A stretch of 64,000 nucleotides of DNA from JANXQG01 sp963709175 (lineage in GTDB: Bacteria > Planctomycetota > Planctomycetia > Pirellulales > Thermoguttaceae). Under the pieces are notes generated by a model, which saw only the letters and a list, made by a program, of their open reading frames with translations, ran no database searches and was not told the origin of the DNA. The stretch lies in assembly GCA_963709175.1 (NCBI GenBank), contig CAVPVK010000007.1:1984001-2048000 (forward strand), read 5' to 3'. Shown in pieces: positions 1 to 9,462 of the stretch. The stretch's first letter is position 1. Each line of letters opens with the position of its first letter. Position numbers and translations under genes: made by a program.

Positions 1-65
1 GACTTGGTTCTTCAACGCGGTCGGCCGATACGCCGCCCGCTGCCAACTTCCAGTCGGCGGAGCGC

Positions 66-1280
66 ATGCACGTCGTGATCGTCGATGAAGGGCTGCCTTA
101 TCCACCCGATTCCGGCAAACGTATTCGCACGCTGAACCTCCTGCTGCCGCTCGCTCGGCGGCACCGCATCACGTACCTCTGCTATCCCAGTTCCGACCCC
201 GCCGAAACACGCGATGCCATCGAGTTCCTGCAAGGGCGCCATATTGAGACGGTGCTGGTCGATCGCGGTTTACCGGTCAACGCAGGGCTGTCCTTTTACG
301 GTCGTCTTGCCTGGAACCTATTATCGCGCTTGCCTTACTCGGTCCAGGTCCACAACACGGCTGCCGTTCGCCGCGCAATACGCCGCTATGCGGCCGCAAA
401 CCACGTTGACCTCTGGCAGGCCGAATGGACGCCCTATGCCGAAAGCCTCTGCGGTACGCTCCGGGAGCCTTGGATCATCATGGCCCATAACGTGGAATCG
501 CTCATCTGGCAGCGGTATTCCGAAACCGAGACTAACCGGCTCAAGCGCTGGTACATCAACCAGCAGTGGCATAAGTTCGAGCGGTTTGAGCGCAAGATGT
601 TCGCCCGGGCGGCCCGGACAGTCACCGTCAGCGACGTCGATTCGCATCTCGCACGCACGCGGTTCGGCGCGACGGGTCTCAGCGTTGTAGAGAATGGGGT
701 CGATGTCTCGCGATTTGCTTCCGACGGGTCGAGGCGGGATCCGAACCAGATCCTCTTCCTCGGCAGTCTCGATTGGCGGCCGAACCAGGACGCGGTCGCG
801 CTGCTTTTGGACCGCGTTTTTCCCGAAGTTGTGCGGACCGTGCCCGCGGCACGGCTAACGATCGTGGGCCGCAAGCCGCCTCAATGGCTCGTCAAGCGGA
901 CGGTCGATCGCACGAACGTCGAATTGTGCGCGAACGTGCCCGACGTCCGTCCGTTTGTGTGGCGGTGCGGTGTGATGGCGGTGCCGCTGCGGATCGGCGG
1001 CGGCTCGCGACTGAAAATCCTTGAGGCCCTGGCCGCCCAGTGCCCAGTGGTCTCCACGAAGGTCGGCGCCGAGGGGCTGTGCCTGATTCCCGACGAGCAT
1101 TACCTTGAAGCCAACACGGTCGAGAGCATTGTCGCGCGGTTGGTCGAGTGCATTCGTAACCCACAAGCGGCCCGCGAGACGGCGCGAAGAGGCCGAGAGC
1201 TTGTCGCCAGCCGATACGACTGGTCAATTCTGGCCGAGAAGCTCGATGCGGTATGGCAGGAGCAACGGTGCCGAGCATGA
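66..1280 (+). CDS. Glycosyltransferase, exosortase/PEP-CTERM-associated GT4 type
   Basis: This 404-residue GT-B fold glycosyltransferase probably adds a sugar to the lipid-linked exopolysaccharide repeat at the cytoplasmic membrane. The N-terminus has the Rossmann-type opening VVIVDEGLPYPPDSGKRIR, typical of sugar transferases linked to PEP-CTERM/EpsH loci. The C-terminal nucleotide-sugar domain begins near residue 228 (ILFLGSLDWRPNQDA) and carries RIGGGSRLKILEALA near residues 310-325. The start ATG follows a GGAG ribosome site. The stop overlaps the next gene by four bases (ATGA), so the two are probably translationally coupled. The sugar and acceptor cannot be read from sequence. Confidence 0.88.
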   Translation: MHVVIVDEGLPYPPDSGKRIRTLNLLLPLARRHRITYLCYPSSDPAETRDAIEFLQGRHIETVLVDRGLPVNAGLSFYGRLAWNLLSRLPYSVQVHNTAAVRRAIRRYAAANHVDLWQAEWTPYAESLCGTLREPWIIMAHNVESLIWQRYSETETNRLKRWYINQQWHKFERFERKMFARAARTVTVSDVDSHLARTRFGATGLSVVENGVDVSRFASDGSRRDPNQILFLGSLDWRPNQDAVALLLDRVFPEVVRTVPAARLTIVGRKPPQWLVKRTVDRTNVELCANVPDVRPFVWRCGVMAVPLRIGGGSRLKILEALAAQCPVVSTKVGAEGLCLIPDEHYLEANTVESIVARLVECIRNPQAARETARRGRELVASRYDWSILAEKLDAVWQEQRCRA

Positions 1281-2551
1281 GAATCGTCCACCTCACTTCC
1301 TCGCGATTCTACGGCGGCCCGGAGCGACAGATGCTCGCGCTGGCAGGGGCTTTGCCTGAAGAGGATTCCACCGTCTTCGTCTCCTTTTCGGAAGACGGAA
1401 CGTGCCAGGAGTTTCTCGCGCAGGCTCGCGCCGCCGGTTTCCCGGCCGTCGCCCTGAAACACGACACACCGCGACTGCTGGCCGCGCGGCGCGAGCTCGT
1501 CGGCGTGTTGCGGCAGCTCCGCGCCGATGTCCTGCTCTGCCATGGTTACAAAGCCAACCTTCTCGGACTCATGGCGGGTCGCAAACTGGGGATATCTGTG
1601 GTAGCCGTTTCTCGCGGATGGACGGGAGAATGCCTTAAGGTCCGCCTCTACGAGGCCCTCGACCGCCACGTCCTGCGGTGGATGGACCGCGTCGTAAGCG
1701 TTTCCGCCGCCCAGGCGGAAAAGGTCCGCCGAGCAGGCGTCCATGCCGACAAGATCGCCGTGATCCACAACGCCATCCGTCTCGAGCGCTTCGACGATCC
1801 CGATCCGGCCTATCGCCGGAAACTGCTGGATATGTTCCCCGAGCCGCCCGCGCTGGTCGTCGGCGCCGCGGGCCGTCTCAGCCCCGAGAAGGGCTTCGGC
1901 GTGCTGATCGAAGCCGCGGCAAGGGTCGGAGATCGGACGACGGAGGTCAGAGGCAAGCGGCCGGAGGCCACAGAGCAGGGCGCGCCTGGCGGCAACGGCC
2001 GCGCCTCTGCCCTCTGCCCTCTCCCTTCCTGCCTCTGCCCTCCCTCTGCCTCCGTCGGCTTTGTTCTCTTCGGCGACGGCCCAATGCGCGACGCCCTTTC
2101 GCGGCAGATTGCGGCCTGCGGATTGGAACGATCGTTCGTCCTCGCCGGATTCCGCACTGACTTGGACCGTTTTTTTCCACACTTCGACCTCTTCGTGCAG
2201 TCGTCATACACCGAGGGCCTGCCCAACGTGATCCTGGAGGCACAAGCGGCGGGCGTGCCGGTGGTGGCCACCTCCGTCGGCGGCACACCCGAGGTGATCG
2301 AAAACGACAAGACCGGCTGGCTCGCTCCAGCCGGCGATGCGGCCGCGCTGGCCGAGCGAGTCGCGTGTGTGTTGGCCGACGATCCGACCCGCGCGGCTTT
2401 CAGCCGAAGAGGCCGCGCCAATGTTGAGGATCGGTTCTCCTTCGCCGCTCAGGCACGGCAGTACCAAGACCTGTTTACCTCGCTCCTGGAACGATCGTTC
2501 CTGGCTCGCGATGTTGCGGTCTGCGTCGAAGAATCGGCCATCGAGTCTTGA
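1277..2551 (+). CDS. Glycosyltransferase family 4 with repeat-derived insertion
   Basis: A 424-residue GT-B glycosyltransferase, the second gene of the polysaccharide locus. I chose the ATG at 1277 (MRIVHLTSSRFYGG) because it overlaps the previous stop as ATGA; an upstream ATG at 1253 only adds eight residues. The donor domain starts at GRLSPEKGFGVLIEAA (about residue 196), and the active-site EGLPNVILEAQAAGVPVVA lies near residues 312-330. Between these, about 42 residues rich in Pro, Cys, Gly and Arg (bases 1928-2053) interrupt the usual beta-strand link before VGFVLFGDGP. This piece looks like the intergenic repeat seen elsewhere in the window and keeps the frame open. Whether the enzyme tolerates it is unknown. 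Confidence 0.85.
   Translation: MRIVHLTSSRFYGGPERQMLALAGALPEEDSTVFVSFSEDGTCQEFLAQARAAGFPAVALKHDTPRLLAARRELVGVLRQLRADVLLCHGYKANLLGLMAGRKLGISVVAVSRGWTGECLKVRLYEALDRHVLRWMDRVVSVSAAQAEKVRRAGVHADKIAVIHNAIRLERFDDPDPAYRRKLLDMFPEPPALVVGAAGRLSPEKGFGVLIEAAARVGDRTTEVRGKRPEATEQGAPGGNGRASALCPLPSCLCPPSASVGFVLFGDGPMRDALSRQIAACGLERSFVLAGFRTDLDRFFPHFDLFVQSSYTEGLPNVILEAQAAGVPVVATSVGGTPEVIENDKTGWLAPAGDAAALAERVACVLADDPTRAAFSRRGRANVEDRFSFAAQARQYQDLFTSLLERSFLARDVAVCVEESAIES
1928..2053. repeat. In-frame repeat insertion inside a glycosyltransferase gene
   Basis: This 126-bp (42-codon) segment starts with GGAGATCGG / GGAGGTCAGAGG units and ends with CTCTGCCCTCTGCCCTCTCCC units. That is the same forward/reverse arrangement as the intergenic repeats near 36.8, 40.0 and 43.2 kb. 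It separates two conserved glycosyltransferase strands and has no stop codon in the reading frame. Confidence 0.6.
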
Positions 2552-2622
2552 TGGCTGGGCTTCGCGAAGAAGTTGCTGTCGCGATTCCGGCTCAGATAAA
2601 TTCAACAGAGCGCGATCGACCG

Positions 2623-3792
2623 GTGAACAAAATCAGAATTCTCTTCCTGATCGATGATTTCCTCGGCCCCGAGGGCGGCACGGAGCAACACCTCTTGTTC
2701 CTGCAGCGCAAGTTGCCTCACGACCGGTTCGATCTGTATTTCGGCGTACTAACGCGGGTGCAAGGCATCCCAGAGGAGAACTTCCCCGTACGCCCCGTCA
2801 TGCTGTGCGGCGCAAACGCTGGTATGCGTGGGGCCCTTCGGCGCCTCCGCGGCCTGGCCGCGTTCATCCGCGCAAACCAGATCGATGTCGTGCATGCCTT
2901 CAGCCGGACCAGCGAGCTCTATGGTTGCCTGGCTGTTAAGCTGGCGGGCCGCGGCCGGGTGCTTGGCATCCGCCGCAACGTCGGCTATTGGCACACTTGG
3001 CGGAGTCGCTGGGCGGCTCGCTTCGTCGCTCGGCTAGCGCAAGGTATGCCGCCAACTGCGAGGCGGCGCACGAGTTCGCCGCCCGCGTGGAATGGATCCG
3101 TCGCGACCGCGTGACCGTAATTCCCAACCCAGCGCCCGCGAATCGGCTCGATGAAGGGCTGGCCGGCCTTGCCTCCCGCACCGAGCTGGGTATTGCCGAC
3201 GACGAGCAGGTCGTGGGGATGGTCGGCAATGTAAGACCGGTCAAGGACTATGCCACGTTTCTCCGGGCCGCGCGACTGGTGCTCGATGTTCGTCCCCGGA
3301 CTGCGCTTCCTCGTCATCGGTAAAGAGGAGCCGAGCTACAAGGCACGGATGCTGCAACTGGCGCGAGAACTGGGCCTCGAGCAAAATGTGTCCTGGCTCG
3401 GCCCCATCGCCAATCCGCTCACCGTGGTTCCGCGCTTCGATGTGGCCGTACTCTCCAGCCAGTCCGAGGCCATGTCCAACGCCATCTTGGAGTACATGTC
3501 GGCCGGAATCCCGACTGTGGCCACCGATGTGGGCGGAACGCGCGAGATACTGCAGGACGGCCAGAACGGACTGCTCGTCCCGCCGCAGAATCCGCAGGCC
3601 CTGGCCGAGCCGATTTGCCGTCTCTTGGCCGACCCGGCCCTTCGCAAGGCCCTTGGCGAGCATGCGCGACGCAGGGCCGAGACCGAGTTTTGCGAAAAGC
3701 AAATCGTTCAAGAGTATGTCCAGCTTTACGCGGGCTTGTGCGGTGCGGACCCAGTCGTCGACCCTTGTGCGGCCCTCAGTCCGGTTCGCTAG
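2623..3792 (+). pseudogene. Glycosyltransferase family 4, broken by two frameshifts
   Basis: A GT4-type glycosyltransferase read in three pieces. Piece one starts at GTG 2623 (NKIRILFLIDDFLGPEGG) and runs to about 3040. Piece two (AANCEAAHEFAARVEWIRR to LVLDV) is in another frame to about 3290. Piece three returns to the first frame (GLRFLVIGKEEPSYKARM) and carries the donor-site motif SEAMSNAILEYMSAGIPTVA. Joined, they give a normal-length enzyme of about 389 residues with all expected regions. The second shift lies at a CCCC run. This is either a recent pseudogene or a sequencing error; the intact coding signal on both sides favours a young event. An alternative upstream start at 2548 overlaps the previous gene. 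Confidence 0.75.
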
Positions 3793-3831
3793 CAGGCAGT
3801 CGTCGATTCCAGTTGACGAAGGCATTCACAC

Positions 3832-4887
3832 GTGACGGCAGTTTCAGATAAAACGACCCCTAGCTTGTCCGAGGTCCAGCAGGATTGGCGGCGTTTGGAC
3901 GCCGCTGACTTCGATGCCCTGCGAGGCGTTCGCCTCGTCTCGCACGAGGTATTTACCTCGTGTCCGGACGTGAAGGTCGATTTTATCCCCCCTGGTCCTG
4001 TAGCAAGACTGTTCCGCTTCTCGACGGTCCTTTTCGATCTTTTTTACGCGATCCGGCTCCTCCGCGAAACGCGTGAGGACTGCGTCCTGATCCTCAACGG
4101 CGGCGCGGGCTGGCTGTGGATATTCGTGGCGCTTGGCAATCGATTCTGCGTCCTTCGGCGTCGACGCATTCTCTGCTGGGACATCTTTGTCGAGGTCGAC
4201 GGCCGTTGGAAAATGGCGCTCATCCGCGCCGCGATGCCGGGCCTCGACCTCTCGGTTCTCTGGTCCAAGGACCAGGTTTCCAGCCATGCGCGGTTCCTCG
4301 ATATGCCCGAGAACCGGTTCATTTTCCTACCCTTCAAGGCGAACCATTCGAAGGGTCCGCGCTACAACCTGCCCCTTGGCAACTTCGTGTTCGCCGGTGG
4401 AAATTGGAAGCGAGACTATCGCTGCCTGATCGAGGCGGTCCGAGGCACCGACATCCCCTTCATTGTCAGCGCCACTGCCCCGGAGATTCGCAAGCAGATC
4501 GGATTACTGCCGAATGTTATCGTGCTGGGCGCGCCCGAGCCCGCCTTCGCCCAGTTACAGGCTGCCTCCCGTTTTGTTGTGCTGCCCATGATCTATACGG
4601 GACTAAAGGGGGGCGGAGAGGCCAATTTCTGCAACGGCATGTGGCATGGAAAGCCGGTGATTGCCGCCGACAGCATCGCGGCCAAAGATTACATCATCGA
4701 CGGAGAAACCGGCTATGTCGTGCCCTCGGGCGACTCGCAATCGCTGCGACGCCGCATCCTGGAGTTGTGGAACGATTACGAAAAGTGCGCATGTATGGGC
4801 CGGAGCGCACGCTCTCACGCGGAGGCCAACTTTACGCACGTTCAGTTCATTCGCCGACTTCTGCGACTGGCGACACTCGTGCCATGA
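3832..4887 (+). CDS. Glycosyltransferase (GT4-like)
   Basis: A 351-residue protein starting with GTG, 40 bases after the preceding glycosyltransferase. It is a GT-B type enzyme: the C-terminal half has GNFVFAGGNWKRDYRCLIEAV (start of the donor domain, about residue 180). The later conserved block GGGEANFCNGMWHGKPVIAAD and the trailer IDGETGYVVPSGDSQSL match the nucleotide-sugar pocket of group 1 transferases. The N-terminal acceptor domain is divergent (FDLFYAIRLLRETREDCVLI). It probably acts in repeat-unit assembly on the cytoplasmic membrane. Donor and linkage are unknown. Confidence 0.75.
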   Translation: MTAVSDKTTPSLSEVQQDWRRLDAADFDALRGVRLVSHEVFTSCPDVKVDFIPPGPVARLFRFSTVLFDLFYAIRLLRETREDCVLILNGGAGWLWIFVALGNRFCVLRRRRILCWDIFVEVDGRWKMALIRAAMPGLDLSVLWSKDQVSSHARFLDMPENRFIFLPFKANHSKGPRYNLPLGNFVFAGGNWKRDYRCLIEAVRGTDIPFIVSATAPEIRKQIGLLPNVIVLGAPEPAFAQLQAASRFVVLPMIYTGLKGGGEANFCNGMWHGKPVIAADSIAAKDYIIDGETGYVVPSGDSQSLRRRILELWNDYEKCACMGRSARSHAEANFTHVQFIRRLLRLATLVP

Positions 4888-4915
4888 TCACGAAGAGAGG
4901 CTTTCGACAACCATA

Positions 4916-6271
4916 ATGGTTCAACTGAATCGCTGGCTCCGACGACGAATTATCGAGGCAAAGGACTGCTTGCGATTCGGTATCGTCGGTCGCAGGCTCG
5001 TCAGCTTTGGAATTCGTCTGTTTTCGATGCTACCAGCGGACCGGTCACCGGGTCTCGCAGCGAAATCCGGCGTCATTCTCTGCCGCGGCGCACGAGTCTG
5101 CCCCTCGGAGCGAGGCCGGATCGCATTGGAAGGCCGGATCAAGGCCCGTTTGGCACAGATTCCGTCAAAGAACTTTCCCTGGGACTCAGTCTTGTCCGGC
5201 AGTTCCGAAACAACAATCAAGAAGGGGATCATCCTTAAACGTCCAGTCAGTGCGCGGGAGAAAGGGGTCCTATTCATCTCCTTTGAGAACCAGTGGATGC
5301 GGCTACTGCGTCATGGAAACGTCGAGGCCATTGCCCGCGACTTTCACCTGGTCCTGGCGCCCTCGTGGTCCCCGCCGCATGACATGGCATTCCTGCTGGC
5401 CGACAAGTTCTGGCCCGGGCCGTTCTTCCACCTGCTTAGCAATTACGCCGACCCGCCGATATTCGCCCGCTTGAGCAGCAAAGCAGTCGCGGTTCCACTT
5501 CTGGCATCGAATTGGGTCCATCCGCACATATTCGGCGACGCTGGCAGCAACGACAAGCCGTTCGACATCGTGGTCCTGGCGAACTTCTCGCCATACAAAC
5601 GCCACTTCGCGCTATTCAAGTTGCTTCGCCAAATGCGTACGAACGCAAAGGTCCTTCTGCTCGGGACGCCATGGGCCGGCCGGACGGAGCAGAACCTGCG
5701 GGACGAGGCGGCCCTTTATGGCGTCCAGGACAATATCACCATACGTGCCCGCCTTCCCGACCAGGAACTCGTTCCCGCCATGCGCTCCGCGAAGACAGGC
5801 TTGATTCCGTCCCTCAACGAAGGATCGTGCGTCGCCGTCGTCGAACTCATGTTTGTAAACGTCCCGGTGGCAATGTTCGACGATGCCGTTATTGGCTCCA
5901 AGGCGTTCATCAATCCTCGCACGGGCTGCCTGTTACACGGCCAAAATCCAGCCGCGCAGATGGCGGATTTCATTGCCAGATATCGCGATTATACTCCCCG
6001 CCAGTGGGCAATTGACAACGCGATTTCCTGTTTCGGCAGCACCGCAATCCTGAATTCGTGCCTTCGCCGGTTCTCACTGGACCGCGGAGACAGTTGGACG
6101 GAAGATATCGTCGCCCATCATTGGCGCCCAAATCCCGCCTATGTGTATCACGAAGACCTCGCGCCGATGCGCAAACTCTATTCCACTTTCGAGCACCTTT
6201 ACGGCCTCTCGCTTCAGTCGCCCGCCGGCGAAAACGCGCCCGTCGGTTTACAGTCGAGCGCCACGACGTGA
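4916..6271 (+). CDS. Glycosyltransferase (GT4-like), 451 aa
   Basis: I start this gene at ATG 4916 (MVQLNRWLRRRIIEAKD); the open frame extends upstream but overlaps the previous gene. The first 110 residues are basic and divergent. The donor domain follows FDIVVLANFSPYKRHFALF (about residue 219) with LLGTPWAGRTEQNLRDEA and the pocket segment SLNEGSCVAVVELMFVNVPVA (about residues 302-322). That arrangement is typical of group 1 glycosyltransferases that modify exopolysaccharides. It lies 28 bases after the preceding glycosyltransferase and 14 bases before a methyltransferase, consistent with one operon. The specific sugar is unknown. Confidence 0.75.
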   Translation: MVQLNRWLRRRIIEAKDCLRFGIVGRRLVSFGIRLFSMLPADRSPGLAAKSGVILCRGARVCPSERGRIALEGRIKARLAQIPSKNFPWDSVLSGSSETTIKKGIILKRPVSAREKGVLFISFENQWMRLLRHGNVEAIARDFHLVLAPSWSPPHDMAFLLADKFWPGPFFHLLSNYADPPIFARLSSKAVAVPLLASNWVHPHIFGDAGSNDKPFDIVVLANFSPYKRHFALFKLLRQMRTNAKVLLLGTPWAGRTEQNLRDEAALYGVQDNITIRARLPDQELVPAMRSAKTGLIPSLNEGSCVAVVELMFVNVPVAMFDDAVIGSKAFINPRTGCLLHGQNPAAQMADFIARYRDYTPRQWAIDNAISCFGSTAILNSCLRRFSLDRGDSWTEDIVAHHWRPNPAYVYHEDLAPMRKLYSTFEHLYGLSLQSPAGENAPVGLQSSATT

Positions 6272-6285
6272 AAGGGTGAGAATTA

Positions 6286-6885
6286 ATGACTGGTAAACTT
6301 CGAAAGGCCGCTGAAGCGGTTCGCATATCCTTCCTGAAGCAACTGGGGCTTTCCGATTTGCCCCGCTGGAGGAAGGCATCTAACCTCTCGGCGGAGTGGG
6401 ATTCCCGAAACAAAATGATCGCCTCTCTCGTTCCAGAGCGGGCGTCAGTAATAGAATTTGGCGCCGGGCGAATGGTTCTGCCCACGTTCCTCCCCGCAGG
6501 CTGCACGTACACGCCGTCGGACGTCGTTGACCGAGGCCAGGGCACGCTGGTCATCGATCTCAATGGCAAGGACCTTCCTCCGATTCCACGACACGATGTT
6601 GCCGTGTTCAGCGGCGTCCTCGAATACGTCTATGATGTTCCGCGACTGATTCTTCATCTTTCTCAGTTCGTGGACTGCGTAGTTGCATCGTACGCGGTTG
6701 CCGATCTCCATCCACGGCGGTTGGGGCGCCGGTCCTTGGGTTGGGTCAACGATTTCACCGCCCAGGAACTCGCGGGCATCTTCGCCAACGCCGGTTTTCG
6801 CCACGACCACGATTCGCTTTGGGGAACCCAGAAGATATGCCGTTTCGTTCGGTCCGATGACAAGGGAAAAACAACGCCGGCCTGA
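6286..6885 (+). CDS. SAM-dependent methyltransferase-like protein (copy 1)
   Basis: A 199-residue protein with a class I methyltransferase motif I (VIEFGAGRMVL, about residue 52), an acidic post-motif region (PSDVV) and VAVFSGVLEYV in the position of the catalytic-core strand 4. It lacks an obvious extra substrate domain. A close paralogue, matching along its whole length, lies at 8790-9392, and two pyruvyltransferases sit between the pair. It likely methylates a sugar or a lipid-linked intermediate of the polysaccharide (inference from context). Confidence 0.72.
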   Translation: MTGKLRKAAEAVRISFLKQLGLSDLPRWRKASNLSAEWDSRNKMIASLVPERASVIEFGAGRMVLPTFLPAGCTYTPSDVVDRGQGTLVIDLNGKDLPPIPRHDVAVFSGVLEYVYDVPRLILHLSQFVDCVVASYAVADLHPRRLGRRSLGWVNDFTAQELAGIFANAGFRHDHDSLWGTQKICRFVRSDDKGKTTPA

Positions 6886-6891
6886 ATCTTC

Positions 6892-7794
6892 ATGAGCACG
6901 ACGAGCAAAGATCAGGGTTTTTCATTGGCAGAGGGCGTATCCTTCGAGGCCCAGGATGCGGCCATACATGCCGGTGTGAACGATTTAAAAGATTTGAAGT
7001 CGCGGAACTGGGGAGATGCGATCGCGCGGTTCTTGCACCGGGCAATATCCGGGCGGAAGCCACGCCTGATACCCATGCTTCGCGAGTCACGAGCGCCCCA
7101 CTTCCTGACCGTGGGGAGCACGCTGCGGATGTGCGACAGTAACTCCATTGTATGGGGAAGCGGGTTCCTTTCCGACGACGACGCGCTCGGCCTCCTCCAC
7201 TGGGGCAAAGCCCGCAACGAGTGCCTCAGGCCCCCGCTGAAGGTTCTGGCCGTTCGCGGACCACTGACGCGCGAGAAGCTCCGTTGCATGGGTGTACCTT
7301 GCCCGCACGTGTTTGGTGATCCGGCGCTCTTGATGCCGATGTTTTATGCTCCGCCGCGCAGGAAAGAATACCAGCTCGGGGTCGTGCCGCATTGGACGGA
7401 GCGTGGGCTGCCGGCAGTACAAAAACTGCAGCGTGAAGAGGGCGTCAAGCTGATCGATACGGTTTTCAGCCGCTTTAGTTGCTCCGATCACGCCCGCTAC
7501 TTCCGCTTCATTGACGATATCTGCTCATGCGAACGGATCGTTTCGAGCTCGCTGCACGGGATTGTAACGGCCGATGCTTATGGGATACCGGCTAATTGGA
7601 TTCGATTGACGCACGCGCGGGACGGCGAGGTCTTCAAGTATCGTGACTACTTTGCAGCGGCAGGGCGCGCACGCTGCGAAGCCATCCCGGTAACGGAAGA
7701 CACCACCTATAAGGCACTTCGCCAGGTTTTCCCCGCCTACACCTTGAAACTGGATGTGTCCGCCCTCTGGGATGTCTGTCCCTTTCGGCAGTAG
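6892..7794 (+). CDS. Polysaccharide pyruvyl transferase family protein (copy 1)
   Basis: A 300-residue member of the CsaB/WcaK-like pyruvyltransferase family, which adds pyruvate ketals from phosphoenolpyruvate to sugars of surface polysaccharides. Family landmarks are NWGDAIARFLHRAISG near residue 40, the glycine-rich GDPALLMP (about residue 140) and the hallmark SSSLHGIVTADAYGIP near residue 220. The start ATG lies seven bases after the preceding methyltransferase stop. The next gene is a paralogue. Pyruvylation would give the polymer negative charge. Confidence 0.85.
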   Translation: MSTTSKDQGFSLAEGVSFEAQDAAIHAGVNDLKDLKSRNWGDAIARFLHRAISGRKPRLIPMLRESRAPHFLTVGSTLRMCDSNSIVWGSGFLSDDDALGLLHWGKARNECLRPPLKVLAVRGPLTREKLRCMGVPCPHVFGDPALLMPMFYAPPRRKEYQLGVVPHWTERGLPAVQKLQREEGVKLIDTVFSRFSCSDHARYFRFIDDICSCERIVSSSLHGIVTADAYGIPANWIRLTHARDGEVFKYRDYFAAAGRARCEAIPVTEDTTYKALRQVFPAYTLKLDVSALWDVCPFRQ

Positions 7795-7821
7795 AACGCG
7801 TCCCCCGCAGTTCGGTCGTGC

Positions 7822-8739
7822 ATGGAATTAAGCGAGTTAAATCACCCAAGGTTGTTCTACGAAAAGGTCGCCGCCAAAGTTGCCAACTTTGCCGATGTGC
7901 GTTTCGGAAACACACTGCGACGGTCAACGCAACTTTTTTCACGGCGTGGCCCACTTGTACGAACCTACTGGTGGACATATGCGAGAAACTTCGGCGATCT
8001 TATTACGCCATTCCTCCTGGCACAGCACGGCATCACCCCTATTCTCTGCGAGAGCACACATGCCACACTTGCAGCCACAGGGAGCATCTTGGGGATGTTG
8101 CCGCCAGGATACTCGGGATGCATCTTTGGATCCGGACTATTGTCCGAGAACCACATGATCCGCTTCCCGCAGGCGACGGTATCCGGCCTGAGGGGAGACT
8201 TGAGCCGCCGCTGCGTGGACGTCGACCCCGGCACCGTCTTGGGAGATCCAGGACTACTGATTGCTGACCACTTGCCACGCCGGTCCGCCAAACAGTATGA
8301 ATTAGGGCTCGTCCCCCATTACGAGGACAAGTTCGACCGTCGCCTATTGGCGATAGCCTCGCGCTATCCCAGGGATGTTCGGATAATCAACGTACAAAGA
8401 TCGCCATCGCGGGTAGCGCTTGACATCGATCGCTGCCGGCACATTGTGTCCTCAAGCCTTCACGGACTGGTGCTCGCCGACTCGTTGGGCATCCCCAATG
8501 CGTGGGCGGAGTTGTCTGATCGCCTTTACGGAAAAGGCTTCAAATTCCGCGACTATTACTCAGCGTTTAACGTGGAACGCACTTCGGTCACCCTTTCCGG
8601 GCAAGAGAAACTAGCTGAGCTTCTAGCGCATACCCATGCTCCCCCGGCAGCGATTTCCCAGGTGACATCGCGTCTTCGCGAAGCGTGGACCCGCTTATGC
8701 GCGAAGCTCTTGGAAAGCAATGGTAATCTAGCCGGTTAG
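7822..8739 (+). CDS. Polysaccharide pyruvyl transferase family protein (copy 2)
   Basis: A 305-residue second pyruvyltransferase-family protein. It shows NFGDLITPFLLAQHG near residue 55, LGDPGLLIADHLPRR near residue 140 and the conserved SSSLHGLVLADSLGIP near residue 212, followed by GKGFKFRDYYSAF, which matches the corresponding FKYRDYF segment of the first copy. The two copies are clear but not recent paralogues. It is adjacent to copy 1 and followed by the second methyltransferase, so the four genes form a mirror-image block. Confidence 0.85.
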   Translation: MELSELNHPRLFYEKVAAKVANFADVRFGNTLRRSTQLFSRRGPLVRTYWWTYARNFGDLITPFLLAQHGITPILCESTHATLAATGSILGMLPPGYSGCIFGSGLLSENHMIRFPQATVSGLRGDLSRRCVDVDPGTVLGDPGLLIADHLPRRSAKQYELGLVPHYEDKFDRRLLAIASRYPRDVRIINVQRSPSRVALDIDRCRHIVSSSLHGLVLADSLGIPNAWAELSDRLYGKGFKFRDYYSAFNVERTSVTLSGQEKLAELLAHTHAPPAAISQVTSRLREAWTRLCAKLLESNGNLAG

Positions 8740-8789
8740 TTCACCGCGTTATACTTAAGACGCTGGCTGTCTTCGACTCAAACGGTTAA

Positions 8790-9392
8790 TTGATGAAAAC
8801 AAAGCTGCGAAATGCCATGAAGGCCATTCAGACGCGGGTTCTGAAGCAACTGGGGATTTCGGACTTGCGGCGATGGAAGAACCCCTCCAGTCTCTCGCCC
8901 GACTGGGACTCTCGAAACGAGTTGATTGCACCGCTCGTGCCCCCAAATGCTTCGGTCATTGAATTCGGTGCGGGGAGAATGGTGCTGCGGGGACTGCTGC
9001 CCGCCGGCTGCAAGTACACTCCGTCGGACGTGGTTGGTCGAGGCCCGGGCACCCTCGTTATCGACCTAAACGCCAGGGAACTGCCTGCCATTCCGCCCCA
9101 CGATGTGGCCGTGTTCAGCGGTGTCCTCGAGTACATCTTTGATGTTCCGCGGTTGATCAAGCACCTCTCGCAGTCCGTTGATTGCATCATTGCCTCCTAC
9201 GCCGTTGCCGACCTGTGCCCACAATCCTCAACGCGCCGAGCTTCGGGATGGGTCAACGATTTCACCGCTCGGGAGCTAGAGGACCTTTTCGGACGCGCCG
9301 GTTTTCAGACTGACCGTGCTTTAAGCTGGCGTTCCCAGAAGATCTACAGCTTTCATCGGGCTAGACCCGAACGAAAGGTGGCGGAGGCATGA
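8790..9392 (+). CDS. SAM-dependent methyltransferase-like protein (copy 2)
   Basis: A 200-residue paralogue of the methyltransferase at 6286. The motif I region (VIEFGAGRMVL), PSDVV, VAVFSGVLEYIFDVPRLI and the C-terminal GWVNDFTARELEDLF all have direct counterparts in copy 1. Two ATG codons stand in tandem (8790 and 8793). The 50-base gap upstream shows no terminator. Its presumed role is methylation of a polysaccharide component, perhaps the same type of substrate as copy 1. Confidence 0.72.
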   Translation: MMKTKLRNAMKAIQTRVLKQLGISDLRRWKNPSSLSPDWDSRNELIAPLVPPNASVIEFGAGRMVLRGLLPAGCKYTPSDVVGRGPGTLVIDLNARELPAIPPHDVAVFSGVLEYIFDVPRLIKHLSQSVDCIIASYAVADLCPQSSTRRASGWVNDFTARELEDLFGRAGFQTDRALSWRSQKIYSFHRARPERKVAEA

Positions 9393-9462
9393 TCGCCCGT
9401 GGGCATCGCAAGTCCGAATCGAGGCTAGGGCTTCTTGCCTTTAAGGGTAGACGGGCCAACCC

